64,000 nt of DNA from Bog-756 sp963699055 (GCA_963699055.1 CAVOTA010000001.1:682001-746000), one strand, 5' to 3'. Counted from the stretch's first letter, positions 1-8,093 are shown. Notes: generated from the letters alone by a model not told the origin. Program-made: numbers and translations.

Positions 1-142
1 GAGCGGCCCGGGCCAGCCGTGGGGCCAGCTCGGCACTGGCCCGAACGACGGCCCGCCGCCCGACCACGGCGGTCAGGAAGTCGAACACACTGCCACCGCT
101 CGTGAGGGTGCCGTCGAAGTCGAAGGCGGCGACGTCGGGCAC
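1..142 (-). CDS. HAD-superfamily hydrolase, N-terminal fragment (runs off the window)
   Basis: About 47 N-terminal residues are visible, starting at a GTG 11 bases after the stop of the upstream crotonase gene. The fragment contains FDFDGTLTSGGSVFDF, the DxDGT nucleophile motif of haloacid-dehalogenase phosphatases; the first Asp would form the phospho-aspartate intermediate. The SGGSVFDFL continuation resembles the SerB/HAD-IB type, but the cap and the other motifs lie outside the window, so the substrate is unknown. It probably forms a transcription unit with the gene before it. Family assignment is firm; anything beyond that is inference. Confidence 0.75.
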   Translation of the reverse strand, partial: MPDVAAFDFDGTLTSGGSVFDFLTAVVGRRAVVRASAELAPRLARAA

Positions 143-153
143 GACGGCGGCGC

Positions 154-939
154 TCAGGCGTCCGGAGCGGCGACGGTGGTCCCGCCCCGTCCGGCTCCGC
201 CGGCGAACCGCGTGGCCCCGTCCACGGCCTCGCCCGACGCCAGGCTGGCCAGCCCCAGCCGGGTCTCGTGCCGGAGAGCCTCCTCCACCGACAGCGACCA
301 CTGGTCCACGGCCGACCGCCGGTCGTTGCGCAGGCAGACCTGGGGGAGTGCGGCCAGCTCCTGGGCCCACGACCGCGCCGCGTCGAGCGCGGTGCCGGAC
401 GGCACCACCCGGTTGACCAGCCCCATGGTCAGCGCCTCGTCGGCCCCGACCGCCCGCCCGGTGAGGATGAGGTCGAGCGCCCGGCCCTCGCCGACCAGGC
501 GGGGCAGGCGGATCGTGCCGCCGTCGACCAGGGGCACGCCGAACCGACGGCAGAAGACGCCGAACGTGGCGTCCTCGGCCGCCACCCGCAGGTCGCACCA
601 GACGGCGAGTTCGAGTCCACCGGCCACCGCGTAGCCCTCGACGGCGGCGATCACCGGCTTGGACAGGGCCAGGCGGGTGGGCCCCATGGGCCCGGCGCCG
701 TCCTCGGCGACCCGGTTGCCGGTCCCGGACGCGATGGCCTGCAGGTCGGCGCCGGCGCAGAAGGTCCCACCTGCACCGGTGAGCACCGCCACCGAGGCCC
801 CGACGTCGGCCTCGAAGGCCTCGAACGCCTCGAGCAGGGCGTCGGCGGTGGGCCGGTCCACGGCGTTGCGGCGCGTCGGACGGTCGATGGTGACCACCGT
901 CACGGCACCGTGGTGGTCCACGTGCAGGGATTCGTGCAT
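154..939 (-). CDS. Enoyl-CoA hydratase/isomerase (crotonase) family protein
   Basis: A 261-residue protein of normal crotonase length. It shows the oxyanion-hole region GTFCAGADLQAIA near residues 60-75, the second signature VAGGLELAVWCDLRVA, and GGTIRLPRLVGEGRALDL. Where classical enoyl-CoA hydratases carry a catalytic glutamate it reads GVFCRRFGVPLVDGGT, so it belongs to the FCRR/VDGG subgroup, in which simple hydratase activity is uncertain. It may instead be an isomerase, hydrolase or other acyl-CoA enzyme. ATG 939 was chosen because homology begins there (MHESLHVDHHGAVTVV); the open frame continues upstream without conserved sequence. The promoter should lie in the 240 bases shared with the divergent peroxiredoxin gene. 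Confidence 0.85.
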   Translation of the reverse strand: MHESLHVDHHGAVTVVTIDRPTRRNAVDRPTADALLEAFEAFEADVGASVAVLTGAGGTFCAGADLQAIASGTGNRVAEDGAGPMGPTRLALSKPVIAAVEGYAVAGGLELAVWCDLRVAAEDATFGVFCRRFGVPLVDGGTIRLPRLVGEGRALDLILTGRAVGADEALTMGLVNRVVPSGTALDAARSWAQELAALPQVCLRNDRRSAVDQWSLSVEEALRHETRLGLASLASGEAVDGATRFAGGAGRGGTTVAAPDA

Positions 940-1008
940 CTGCTCAGCATGGCGGACCGGTCGCCGCGGGGCCAGCCACGGCCCGGTCCGAAAACCCGAC
1001 GGATCAGG

Positions 1009-1037
1009 TCGACAATCGGTCCCGACCCGGCTACTGT
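1009..1037 (+). promoter_or_regulatory. Predicted sigma-70-type promoter of the peroxiredoxin gene
   Basis: TCGACA at 1009-1014 and TACTGT at 1032-1037 are separated by 17 bases, matching an actinobacterial housekeeping promoter. The start point would be near 1044, leaving a leader of about 137 bases. It lies in the divergent region with the crotonase gene. Prediction from sequence only. Confidence 0.55.
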
Positions 1038-1180
1038 GGTGCGACGTCGGGTCCGGGACGGCCGTTGCCGGACACGCGACATGCCGGGATCGGCCGCCTG
1101 CGCGGCGCAACCGCCCGGCGGCCCAGCACCGTCGCAACGGCACACCCCGTTCCACCGAGGAACCGAGCAAGGAGCATCAC

Positions 1181-1816
1181 ATGGCAATCCGTCTGGGCGA
1201 CGAGGCCCCTGACTTCACCGCCGACACCACCGAGGGCACCATCAGCTTCCACGAGTACCTCGGGGACAGCTGGGGTGTGCTGTTCTCGCACCCGAAGGAC
1301 TTCACGCCGGTCTGCACGACCGAGCTGGGTGCGTTCTCCGCCGCCAAGGGGGAGTTCGACAAGCGCAACACCAAGCTGATCGGCCTGTCGGTCGACGACG
1401 TCACCTCCCACGGCAAGTGGGCCGGTGACATCGAGGAGACCCAGGGCACGGCCCTCAACTTCCCGCTCATCGGCGACGAGGACCGCAAGGTCGCCGACCT
1501 GTACGACATGATCCACCCGAACGCCAGCGACACCCTCACGGTGCGCTCGGTCTTCATCATCGGCCCGGACAAGAAGGTCAAGCTGACGCTGACCTACCCG
1601 GCATCGACCGGCCGCAACGTCGACGAGGTGCTCCGGGTCCTCGACTCGCTGCAGCTCACCGCCGACTACAAGGTCGCCACCCCGGTGAACTGGAGGGACG
1701 GCGAGGACGTCATCGTCGTCCCGGCGCTGTCGGACGAGGAGGCCAAGGAGCGGTTCCCGAAGGGCTTCACGACGGTCAAGCCGTACCTGCGGGTCACGCC
1801 CCAGCCCAACAAGTAG
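1181..1816 (+). CDS. 1-Cys peroxiredoxin (Prx6 subfamily)
   Basis: A 211-residue thiol peroxidase that should reduce hydrogen peroxide and organic hydroperoxides in the cytoplasm. The peroxidatic cysteine is Cys45 in HPKDFTPVCTTELG. The C-terminal half is the long Prx6-type extension (VATPVNWRDGEDVIVVP, PKGFTTVKPYLR) and contains no resolving cysteine, which indicates the 1-Cys mechanism. ATG 1181 follows an AAGGAG ribosome site at 1169-1174. It is monocistronic: two hairpins follow it (1822-1840 and 1855-1885) and a promoter lies at 1009-1037. No OxyR-type regulator is adjacent. Confidence 0.93.
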   Translation: MAIRLGDEAPDFTADTTEGTISFHEYLGDSWGVLFSHPKDFTPVCTTELGAFSAAKGEFDKRNTKLIGLSVDDVTSHGKWAGDIEETQGTALNFPLIGDEDRKVADLYDMIHPNASDTLTVRSVFIIGPDKKVKLTLTYPASTGRNVDEVLRVLDSLQLTADYKVATPVNWRDGEDVIVVPALSDEEAKERFPKGFTTVKPYLRVTPQPNK

Positions 1817-1821
1817 CCGTT

Positions 1822-1840
1822 CCCCGCACCACGTGTGGGG
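1822..1840 (+). terminator. Hairpin after the peroxiredoxin gene
   Basis: CCCCGCAC (1822-1829) pairs with GTGTGGGG (1833-1840) around a 3-base loop with one G-U pair. It starts 6 bases after the stop codon. There is no T-tract, as is common in GC-rich actinobacteria. Confidence 0.5.
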
Positions 1841-1854
1841 CACCGGTTCGGTGC

Positions 1855-1885
1855 GACGGACCCGGCCCCGGCGGCCGGGTCCGTC
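1855..1885 (+). terminator. Strong 13-bp perfect hairpin downstream of the peroxiredoxin gene
   Basis: GACGGACCCGGCC (1855-1867) and GGCCGGGTCCGTC (1873-1885) form a perfect 13-bp stem with a 5-base loop. No T-run follows. Together with the hairpin at 1822-1840 it should end peroxiredoxin transcription and insulate rpsO. Confidence 0.6.
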
Positions 1886-1973
1886 CGCGCCCGGGGACGG
1901 ACCCGTGCGGTCCGGGCCAGGTCCGGCCGACTCCGGACCACGTCCGGGCCCGGTGGGCGACCACCGGATGGTC

Positions 1974-2007
1974 GGGGTCCGGGGTCCGGGGTCCGGGTCC
2001 GGGGTCC
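1974..2007 (+). repeat. GGGGTCC heptamer tandem repeat with G-quadruplex pattern
   Basis: Five G-runs (1974-1977, 1981-1984, 1988-1991, 1995-1997, 2001-2004), each separated by TCC, form a 7-bp tandem repeat that fits a G3+N3 quadruplex pattern on the plus strand. It ends about 40 bases before the -10-like TAGCAT of rpsO, so it sits in the upstream promoter region. Its function is unknown. Confidence 0.75.
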
Positions 2008-2046
2008 CGGTGGGGCGCCGTCTGCCCCCTGGGGCACGCATCCTGC

Positions 2047-2052
2047 TAGCAT
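2047..2052 (+). promoter_or_regulatory. Candidate -10 element of rpsO
   Basis: TAGCAT at 2047-2052 fits the TANNNT -10 pattern recurring in this window. The start point would be near 2059, giving a leader of about 55 bases before rpsO. No good -35 element is visible. The leader is long enough for S15 autoregulation, but I did not identify the S15 binding structure. Confidence 0.4.
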
Positions 2053-2113
2053 GATCCGGTCGACGTGTTCCGTCCGTCGGCCGTCACCACGATTCCAGAG
2101 GTCTATTTCCCAC

Positions 2114-2371
2114 ATGCCAGACAAGCAGGCAACCATCGCCGAGAACCGCCTCCACGAGACGGACACCGGCTCCCCCGAGGTGCAGATCGCCATCCTGAGC
2201 GAGCGCATCATCCACCTGACCGAGCACCTCAAGGTGCACAAGGGCGACCACCACACCCGTCGTGGCCTGCTCAAGCTCATCGGCCGTCGTCGGCGCCTGC
2301 TCGACTACGTCCGCAACAACGACGTCGAGCGCTACCGCGAGATCATCAACAAGCTCGGCCTCCGCCGCTAG
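2114..2371 (+). CDS. rpsO: 30S ribosomal protein S15
   Basis: An 85-residue S15, slightly shorter at the N-terminus than the usual 89. It shows the signatures DTGSPEVQIAILSERI, HKGDHHTRRGLLKLIGRRRR and LLDYVRNNDVERY. S15 binds the central domain of 16S rRNA early in 30S assembly. It is followed by a 9-bp hairpin and then pnp, the conserved bacterial rpsO-pnp pair. ATG 2114 is the only start that gives the family N-terminus. Confidence 0.97.
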   Translation: MPDKQATIAENRLHETDTGSPEVQIAILSERIIHLTEHLKVHKGDHHTRRGLLKLIGRRRRLLDYVRNNDVERYREIINKLGLRR

Positions 2372-2385
2372 GCGGCACAGACGCT

Positions 2386-2407
2386 CCGCCCGGCCTCGGC
2401 CGGGCGG
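2386..2407 (+). terminator. rpsO terminator hairpin
   Basis: CCGCCCGGC (2386-2394) pairs with GCCGGGCGG (2399-2407) around a CTCG tetraloop, 14 bases after the rpsO stop. No strong T-run follows, so it may be a partial terminator or an RNA-processing site between rpsO and pnp. Confidence 0.6.
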
Positions 2408-2541
2408 TCGCAATTCCTCCACCGGTCGACCGGCCGGCGGATCGCAGGCCGGCCCGGTGTCGACCTGCAGCAGCACCGGCCCCCGCACCGCGGGCGGCCG
2501 TCGACACACCACACCGACCGGACGCCCACCGAGGTCAGTCA

Positions 2542-2613
2542 CCAGTTGCCGGTCACCGGGTCCCCGAGCGGGTCGGGTGCCCGACAACTGGGAACTGGCT
2601 CGGGGAGTCCCCG
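2542..2613 (+). promoter_or_regulatory. Structured pnp leader: two stem-loops before the ribosome site
   Basis: CCAGTTG (2542-2548) and CAACTGG (2585-2591) close a long stem-loop with GC-rich inner sequence. A second hairpin, CGGGG (2601-2605)/CCCCG (2609-2613), ends just before the AGGAG ribosome site. In enterobacteria the pnp leader is a double-stranded target for RNase III and PNPase autoregulation; a similar role here is inference from position and shape. Confidence 0.45.
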
Positions 2614-2629
2614 AACCACAAGGAGCGTC

Positions 2630-5110
2630 ATGTCCGACGCCATTTCCGTTTCCGTGCCCGTCAGCGGCACCGACAAGACACTCAGCTTCGAGGCCGGCAA
2701 GCTGGCCCAGCTGGCCGACGGCGCCGTCGTGGGCCGGATCGGCGACACCGTCCTCCTGGCCACGGCCACCGCATCCCGCTCGGTGCGCGAGGGGGCGGAC
2801 TTCTTCCCGCTCACCGTCGACATCGAGGAGCGGACCTACGCCGCCGGCAAGATCCCCGGCTCGTTCTTCCGTCGGGAGGGCAAGTCGTCCGACCAGGCCA
2901 TCCTGACCTGCCGGCTCATCGACCGCCCGCTGCGCCCGTCGTTCCCGAAGGGTTTCCGCAACGAGGTCCACATCGTCGGCACCATCTTCGGCGCCGACCA
3001 GGTCAATCCGCACGACGTGCTGGCCATCAACTCCGCCTCCGCCGCGCTGATGCTGTCGGGCATCCCCTTCGAGGGCCCGATCGGCGCCGTCCGGGTCGCC
3101 TATTCGACCGACGGCACCTGGATCCCGCACCCCACCTTCCAGGAGGGTGAGGAGTCCACGTTCGAACTGGTCGTGGCCGGCCGTGCCCTGGATGACAGCG
3201 CCGACGCCGAGATCGCCATCATGATGGTCGAGGCCGGTGGCTCCGAGCGTTCCTTCCAGTACTACGAGGAGGGCGCGCCCCAGGTCGACGAAGAGGTCCT
3301 GGCCGGTGGGCTCGAGGCAGCCAAGACCTGGATCCGCGAGTCCATCGTGCTCCAGCGCGAGCTCGTCGCCAGGTTCGTGGCCGAGCGCGGCGCGATCGAG
3401 ACGATCGAGTTCTCGACGTTCGCCGACTACGGCGACGACGTGTGGGCGAGGGTGGAGGCCGTCGGCACCGACGGGCTGGCCGCCGCCAACGTCCTGTCCC
3501 CCAAGGCCGAGCGCAACGCCGGGTTGGCCGAGGTCACCGCCACGATCCTGTCCGACCTGGCGACCGAGTTCCCGGACCGGGCCGGCGAGATCAAGGCCGC
3601 CGTGCGCAGCCTGACCAAGAAGCTGGTCCGCAAGCGGATCGTCGAGGAGGGCCTCCGTATCGACGGGCGCACCACCACCGACATCCGCCCCCTGTCGGCC
3701 GAGGTCGACCTGTTCCCGACGGCCCACGGCTCGGCGCTGTTCCAGCGGGGCGAGACCCAGGTGCTGAACGTGACCACGCTGGGCATGCCCCGTATGAACC
3801 AGCTGCTCGACACCATCACCCCCGTCGAGTTCAAGCGGTACATGCACCACTACAACTTCCCGCCCTTCTCGACCGGGGAGACCGGCTTCATGCGGGGCCC
3901 GAAGCGCCGCGAGATCGGCCACGGTCTGCTGGCCGAGCGGGCGCTCCTGCCCGTCATCCCCTACGAGGAGGACTTCCCCTACACGTTCCGCCTGGTCTCC
4001 GACGTCCTGTCGTCCAACGGCTCGACCTCGATGGCCTCGGTGTGCGGCTCGACCCTGTCGCTGATGGCCGCCGGGGTACCGCTGAAGGCCCCCGTCGCCG
4101 GGATCGCCATGGGACTCGTCTACGACGGTGGCACCTACGTGACCCTCACCGACATCCTCGGAGCCGAGGACGCTTTCGGCGACATGGACTTCAAGGTGGC
4201 GGGCACCCGTGACGTCGTCACCGCCCTCCAGCTCGACACCAAGATCGACGGGCTCCCGCTCGACGTGCTGACCAAGGCGCTCATGCAGGCCAAGGAGGCC
4301 CGTCTCACCATCCTCGACGTGATGGCCGCGGCCATCCCCGAGCCCCGGTCCGAGGTGGCCGCGTCGGCGCCGAAGATCATCTCGTTCGAGATCCCGATGG
4401 ACAAGATCGGTGAGGTCATCGGCCCGAAGGGCAAGGTCATCAACGCCCTGCAGCAGGAGACCGGTGCCGACATCGCCGTCGACGACGACGGCATGGTCGG
4501 GACCGTGACCATCGGCGCCAAGGACGGCACCGCGGTGGAGGAGGCCCGTCGGCGCATCGCCACGATCCTCGACCCGCCGCTGGCCGAGGTCGGCGCCACG
4601 TACCCGGGCAAGGTCGTCAACATCACCAAGTTCGGCGCCTTCGTCAACATCCTCCCGGGCCGCGACGGCCTGCTCCACATCTCCAAGATGGGGCAGGGCA
4701 AGCGGATCGACCGGGTCGAGGACGTCTTCGAGCTCGGCCAGCCGGTCGAGGTCCGGGTGGACGACATCGACCCGCAGGGCAAGGTGTCCCTGTCGCTGGC
4801 CGGCGAGGCGCCGGTCGCCTCCGGCTCCGGCTCCGGCTCGGGCTCGTCCGGCTCCGGCTCCGGCTCCGGCTCGTCCGGGTCCAACGGCGGTGGGCGCGGC
4901 TCGTCCCGTGGCGACCACGCCGACCCCGACGGTGGCGACGACCGCGGTCCGCGCCGCCAGACCGGTGCTCCCGCCGGCGCCGCCTCGTTCGAGGACGCCT
5001 TCGAGGAGGAGCTGGTGCAGGAGTTCGGGAACCTCGGCCCCGCGACGACCGAGTCGTCGGACCGGCCGAGCGGCGGCGGAGGCGGCCGGGGCGGTCGCCG
5101 GCGCCGTTGA
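2630..5110 (+). CDS. pnp: Polyribonucleotide nucleotidyltransferase (PNPase)
   Basis: An 826-residue 3'-5' phosphorolytic exoribonuclease of the RNA degradosome. Two RNase PH-like cores are visible: the first from about residue 10 (SFEAGKLAQLADGAVVGRIG), the second from about residue 340 (RIDGRTTTDIRPLSAEVDLF, with HGSALFQRGETQ and FPYTFRLVSDVLSSNGSTSM). A KH domain follows at about 583-645 (IGEVIGPKGKVINALQ) and an S1 domain at about 655-725 (GKVVNITKFGAFVNILPG). The last 100 residues are a low-complexity Ser-Gly linker, an acidic patch and an Arg-Gly tail. ATG 2630 follows AGGAG. The gene ends in a 15-bp hairpin. Confidence 0.97.
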   Translation: MSDAISVSVPVSGTDKTLSFEAGKLAQLADGAVVGRIGDTVLLATATASRSVREGADFFPLTVDIEERTYAAGKIPGSFFRREGKSSDQAILTCRLIDRPLRPSFPKGFRNEVHIVGTIFGADQVNPHDVLAINSASAALMLSGIPFEGPIGAVRVAYSTDGTWIPHPTFQEGEESTFELVVAGRALDDSADAEIAIMMVEAGGSERSFQYYEEGAPQVDEEVLAGGLEAAKTWIRESIVLQRELVARFVAERGAIETIEFSTFADYGDDVWARVEAVGTDGLAAANVLSPKAERNAGLAEVTATILSDLATEFPDRAGEIKAAVRSLTKKLVRKRIVEEGLRIDGRTTTDIRPLSAEVDLFPTAHGSALFQRGETQVLNVTTLGMPRMNQLLDTITPVEFKRYMHHYNFPPFSTGETGFMRGPKRREIGHGLLAERALLPVIPYEEDFPYTFRLVSDVLSSNGSTSMASVCGSTLSLMAAGVPLKAPVAGIAMGLVYDGGTYVTLTDILGAEDAFGDMDFKVAGTRDVVTALQLDTKIDGLPLDVLTKALMQAKEARLTILDVMAAAIPEPRSEVAASAPKIISFEIPMDKIGEVIGPKGKVINALQQETGADIAVDDDGMVGTVTIGAKDGTAVEEARRRIATILDPPLAEVGATYPGKVVNITKFGAFVNILPGRDGLLHISKMGQGKRIDRVEDVFELGQPVEVRVDDIDPQGKVSLSLAGEAPVASGSGSGSGSSGSGSGSGSSGSNGGGRGSSRGDHADPDGGDDRGPRRQTGAPAGAASFEDAFEEELVQEFGNLGPATTESSDRPSGGGGGRGGRRRR

Positions 5111-5122
5111 GCACGCACGTCG

Positions 5123-5155
5123 GACGTGGGTCGGCCCCCTGGGCCGGCCCACGTC
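5123..5155 (+). terminator. pnp terminator, 15-bp hairpin
   Basis: Positions 5123-5137 pair with 5141-5155 over 15 bp (one G-U) around a CCT loop. It starts 12 bases after the pnp stop. The M16 peptidase gene begins only about 50 bases beyond it, so that gene probably has its own promoter or relies on read-through. Confidence 0.65.
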
Positions 5156-5207
5156 GACGCCACCGCTCCAGCGCGTGCTCGCCGGGCGGTGCACCGGCCG
5201 GGCGCGG

Positions 5208-6464
5208 ATGATCCGCACCGACCGGCTCCCGTCCGGGCTGTCCCTGGTCACCGAAGCGATGGCCGAGGCCCGCTCGGTGTGCATCGGCTTCTGGGTGGGC
5301 ACCGGCTCGCGTGACGAGTCCGACGAGTTCGCCGGCGCCAGCCACTTCCTCGAGCACCTCCTCTTCAAGGGGTCCGACGACCGTTCGGCGACCGCCATCG
5401 CCGAGGCCGTCGACGAGGTGGGAGGCGACTTCAACGCGTTCACCACCAAGGAGTACACCTCCTTCTACATCCGGCTGCTGGCCGAGCACGTCGACCTCGG
5501 TCTCGACATCCTGTCGGACATCATGTGGCGGCCCGCCCTGCGCGGCGCCGACCTGGACGCCGAGCGCCAGGTCATCCTCGACGAGATCCTCATGCACGCC
5601 GACGAGCCGGCCGACGAGGCGGGGGAGCAGAGCTCGGCGCTCCTGTTCCCGGACCACCCGCTCGGACGCGAGGTCCTGGGCACCGAGTCGTCGGTCGAGG
5701 CCATGTCCCCCGACCGGATCCGCTCGTTCTTCGAGTCCCACTACCTCCCCGGCAACATGGTCGTGGCCGTCGCCGGGGACCTGGAGCACGACAGCGTGGC
5801 CTCGGGCCTGGCCGACCGGTTCGGCGCCGCCGTCGGCGGCGCCACCCCGCAGCGGGCCGCACCCTCCACCCGTGTCGATCCCCTGGCCGTCACCCGGCGC
5901 GCCACCGAGCAGGCCCACGTGGTGGTGGCGGCCCGCTCGGTCGACCGGAACGACCCGAGCCGCTACGCCCTCGCCGTCCTGAACCACGTGTTGGGCGGCG
6001 GGTTGTCCAGTCGGCTCTTCCAGGAGATCCGCGAACGCCGCGGCCTGGCCTACTCGGTGTGGTCCGAGCGGGTCGCGTACCACGACGCCGGGTTCCTGAG
6101 CGTGGGCCTGGGCACCGCCCCCGAGCACGTGCCGGAAGTTCTGCGCATCGTGACCGACGAGCTCGCCGCACTGGGCGCCGACGGGGTGACCGATCGGGAG
6201 CTCGCCATCGCCAAGGGCAACCTCCGCGCCGAGACCCTCCTCGCCTGCGAGGACTCCGGCGCCCGGATGAGCCGGATCGGCGCCGGGATGCTCCTCCACG
6301 GCGAGGTCCTGACCGTCGACGCGGTGCTGGCCCGGGTCGAGGCGGTCACCCGGGAGGACGTCCACACGGCGGCGACCACGCTGGCGGCCGCACCCCGCAC
6401 CCTGTCGGTGGTGGGACCCTTCGACGAAGGGGAGTTCGACACCGCCGCCCTGTCGCTCGGGTAG
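5208..6464 (+). CDS. M16-family zinc metallopeptidase (processing-peptidase-like, PepR/MlpA type)
   Basis: A 418-residue M16 protein. The inverted zinc motif HxxEH is present in GASHFLEHLLFKG near residue 46, and the distal Glu region follows (DEILMHADEPADEAGEQ). The C-terminal half has the conserved GGGLSSRLFQEIRERRGLAY segment. A gene of this type directly after pnp is conserved in M. tuberculosis (PepR) and Bacillus (MlpA/YmxG). The substrate is not known from sequence. ATG 5208 was chosen because homology (MIRTDRLPSGLSLVTE) starts there; no clear ribosome site is visible. There is no signal peptide, so it is probably cytoplasmic. Confidence 0.9.
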   Translation: MIRTDRLPSGLSLVTEAMAEARSVCIGFWVGTGSRDESDEFAGASHFLEHLLFKGSDDRSATAIAEAVDEVGGDFNAFTTKEYTSFYIRLLAEHVDLGLDILSDIMWRPALRGADLDAERQVILDEILMHADEPADEAGEQSSALLFPDHPLGREVLGTESSVEAMSPDRIRSFFESHYLPGNMVVAVAGDLEHDSVASGLADRFGAAVGGATPQRAAPSTRVDPLAVTRRATEQAHVVVAARSVDRNDPSRYALAVLNHVLGGGLSSRLFQEIRERRGLAYSVWSERVAYHDAGFLSVGLGTAPEHVPEVLRIVTDELAALGADGVTDRELAIAKGNLRAETLLACEDSGARMSRIGAGMLLHGEVLTVDAVLARVEAVTREDVHTAATTLAAAPRTLSVVGPFDEGEFDTAALSLG

Positions 6465-6578
6465 GGACGGCCGGGTCCGGCCCGGTGGACGACGGCGGTG
6501 TCGGGTCGGACGGACGGCGGCGGTGCCCGGGCCCCGGCCGGGGGAGGATCGCACCCCGGGGTGACGTGGCTCCTTGGC

Positions 6579-6584
6579 TAGGGT
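6579..6584 (+). promoter_or_regulatory. -10 element giving a leaderless dapB transcript
   Basis: TAGGGT at 6579-6584 ends 8 bases before the dapB ATG (6592), so transcription should start at or within a base or two of the start codon. No -35 element or ribosome site is visible. The same arrangement recurs at many genes in this window. Confidence 0.6.
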
Positions 6585-6591
6585 TGCCGCC

Positions 6592-7407
6592 ATGCGAGTC
6601 GGGGTGGTGGGTGCCGGTGGTCGGATGGGGCGCGAGGTGTGCCGCACCGTGCTGGGCCGTCCCGGCCTCGAGCTGGTGGCCGCCGTCGATCCCGGCCACA
6701 CCGGCGTCGACGTGGGGGAGCTGATCGGCACCACGGGCACCGGCGTGCCGGTGGCCGACGGGCTCGAGGCGCTCACCGGAGCCGGCGCCGAGGTGGTGGT
6801 CGACTTCACCCAGCTGGAGGTGTCCCGGGCCACCATCGACTGCTGTGTCGGTGCCGGGATCCACTTCGTGGTGGGGACCACCGGGTTCACCGAGTCCGAT
6901 CTGGCCGACCTGTCACGGCGGCTCGACACGGCGTCGGGCACCCCGGCGCACGGTGTGGTCGCCGCCAACTTCGCCATCGGCGCCGTGCTCATGATGCGCT
7001 TCGCCGCCCTGGCCGCCCCCTGGTTCGACGGCGCCGAGATCATCGAGCTCCACCACGAGGGCAAGCGCGACTCCCCGTCGGGCACCTCGCTGCGCACCGC
7101 CGAGGGCATGGCCGCCTCCCGGGCGGCGGCCGGAAGGGGGGACTTCCCGCCCGATGCCACCAGCGTCGTGGTGGTCGACGGCGCACGGGGCGGCGCCGGC
7201 CCCGGCGGGGTGCGTGTGCACGCGGTCCGGCTCCCCGGTCTCGTGGCCCATCAGGAGGTCCTCCTCGGCGGACCCGGTCAGGGCCTCACCATCCGCCACG
7301 ACTCCTACGACCGGGCCTCGTTCATGGACGGGGTGGTGCTCGCCGTCGAGTCGGTCGCCTCGCGGCCCGGGCTCACGGTCGGCATCGAGTCCCTGCTCGG
7401 GATCTGA
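6592..7407 (+). CDS. dapB: 4-hydroxy-tetrahydrodipicolinate reductase
   Basis: A 271-residue enzyme that reduces the dapA product to tetrahydrodipicolinate with NAD(P)H. The N-terminal Rossmann motif is VGVVGAGGRMGREV, FVVGTTGF lies at the cofactor/substrate junction, and the family signature is ELHHEGKRDSPSGTSLRTAE, which holds the catalytic His-His and the substrate-binding Lys and SGT. The signature has Ser where most homologues have Ala (DAPSGT). It probably starts leaderless. The two following TetR genes are unrelated to the pathway; dapA is 2.9 kb downstream. Confidence 0.95.
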   Translation: MRVGVVGAGGRMGREVCRTVLGRPGLELVAAVDPGHTGVDVGELIGTTGTGVPVADGLEALTGAGAEVVVDFTQLEVSRATIDCCVGAGIHFVVGTTGFTESDLADLSRRLDTASGTPAHGVVAANFAIGAVLMMRFAALAAPWFDGAEIIELHHEGKRDSPSGTSLRTAEGMAASRAAAGRGDFPPDATSVVVVDGARGGAGPGGVRVHAVRLPGLVAHQEVLLGGPGQGLTIRHDSYDRASFMDGVVLAVESVASRPGLTVGIESLLGI

Positions 7408-7425
7408 CAGGTCAGGGCGCCCGGC

Positions 7426-8001
7426 ATGGACGACTCCCGCCAGCGCATCGTGGTGGCCGCCTACGCCTGCGTCGCCCGACGGGGTGTGGCGAAGACGACC
7501 ATCGAGGACGTCGCCCGCGAGGCGGGCATGTCCCGGGCCACGGTCTACCGGGCCTTCCCCGGCGGTCGTGACGAGGTCATCAGCGCCACCATCGGCTGGG
7601 CCACCCTCGACTTCTTCGGTCGCCTGTACGAGCACATCCAGGGTTCGGCGGGCCTCGAGGAGATGATGGAGCGCGGCATCATGTTCGCCCACCGGGCCAT
7701 CGTCGAGCACGAGGTGCTGCAGCGGGTGATGCAGACCGAGCCCGACAAGCTCCTCCCCGCCCTCACGGTGGAGAGCAACCGCATCCGCGAGGGCATCGCC
7801 GCCGTCCTGGCCCCCTACCTGGCCGAGCGGGGTCCGGCTCCGGGGGTGGACCTCGGTGACGCCGCCGACCTGCTGGCCCGCATGGTCCTGTCGTACATCT
7901 CCGCTCCCGGCCGCTGGGATCTGGAGGACCCGGACCAGGTCTCCCGCCTGGTCCGCTCCGAGCTGCTGGCCGGCGTGGTCGAGCCCGTGCGGGCCGGCTG
8001 A
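7426..8001 (+). CDS. TetR/AcrR-family transcriptional regulator
   Basis: A 191-residue regulator. The N-terminal helix-turn-helix (residues about 5-50) contains TTIEDVAREAGMSRATVYRAFPGGRDEVI, followed by a variable helical ligand domain. It begins 18 bases after dapB and may share its transcript. The DNA-binding helix is nearly identical to that of the next TetR gene (SRATVYRAFPGGRDE in both), so the two probably arose by duplication and may recognise related operators. The ligand is unknown; the neighbouring diiron protein is a plausible target by proximity only. Confidence 0.9.
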   Translation: MDDSRQRIVVAAYACVARRGVAKTTIEDVAREAGMSRATVYRAFPGGRDEVISATIGWATLDFFGRLYEHIQGSAGLEEMMERGIMFAHRAIVEHEVLQRVMQTEPDKLLPALTVESNRIREGIAAVLAPYLAERGPAPGVDLGDAADLLARMVLSYISAPGRWDLEDPDQVSRLVRSELLAGVVEPVRAG

Positions 8002-8063
8002 CCGCCGGTCGCACCCGCCGGGGCGCCCCGGCCCCGGTTCCCGGGAGGCTGCGGCCCCGGTGA

Positions 8064-8093
8064 TTGACGGTGAAACAAAAGCTGACGTACTGT
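8064..8093 (+). promoter_or_regulatory. Complete promoter of the second TetR gene (leaderless)
   Basis: TTGACG (8064-8069) and TACTGT (8088-8093) are 18 bases apart, and the ATG at 8101 falls about where transcription should start. The A-rich spacer stands out in very GC-rich surroundings. This is the best -35/-10 pair among the leaderless genes here. Confidence 0.65.
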
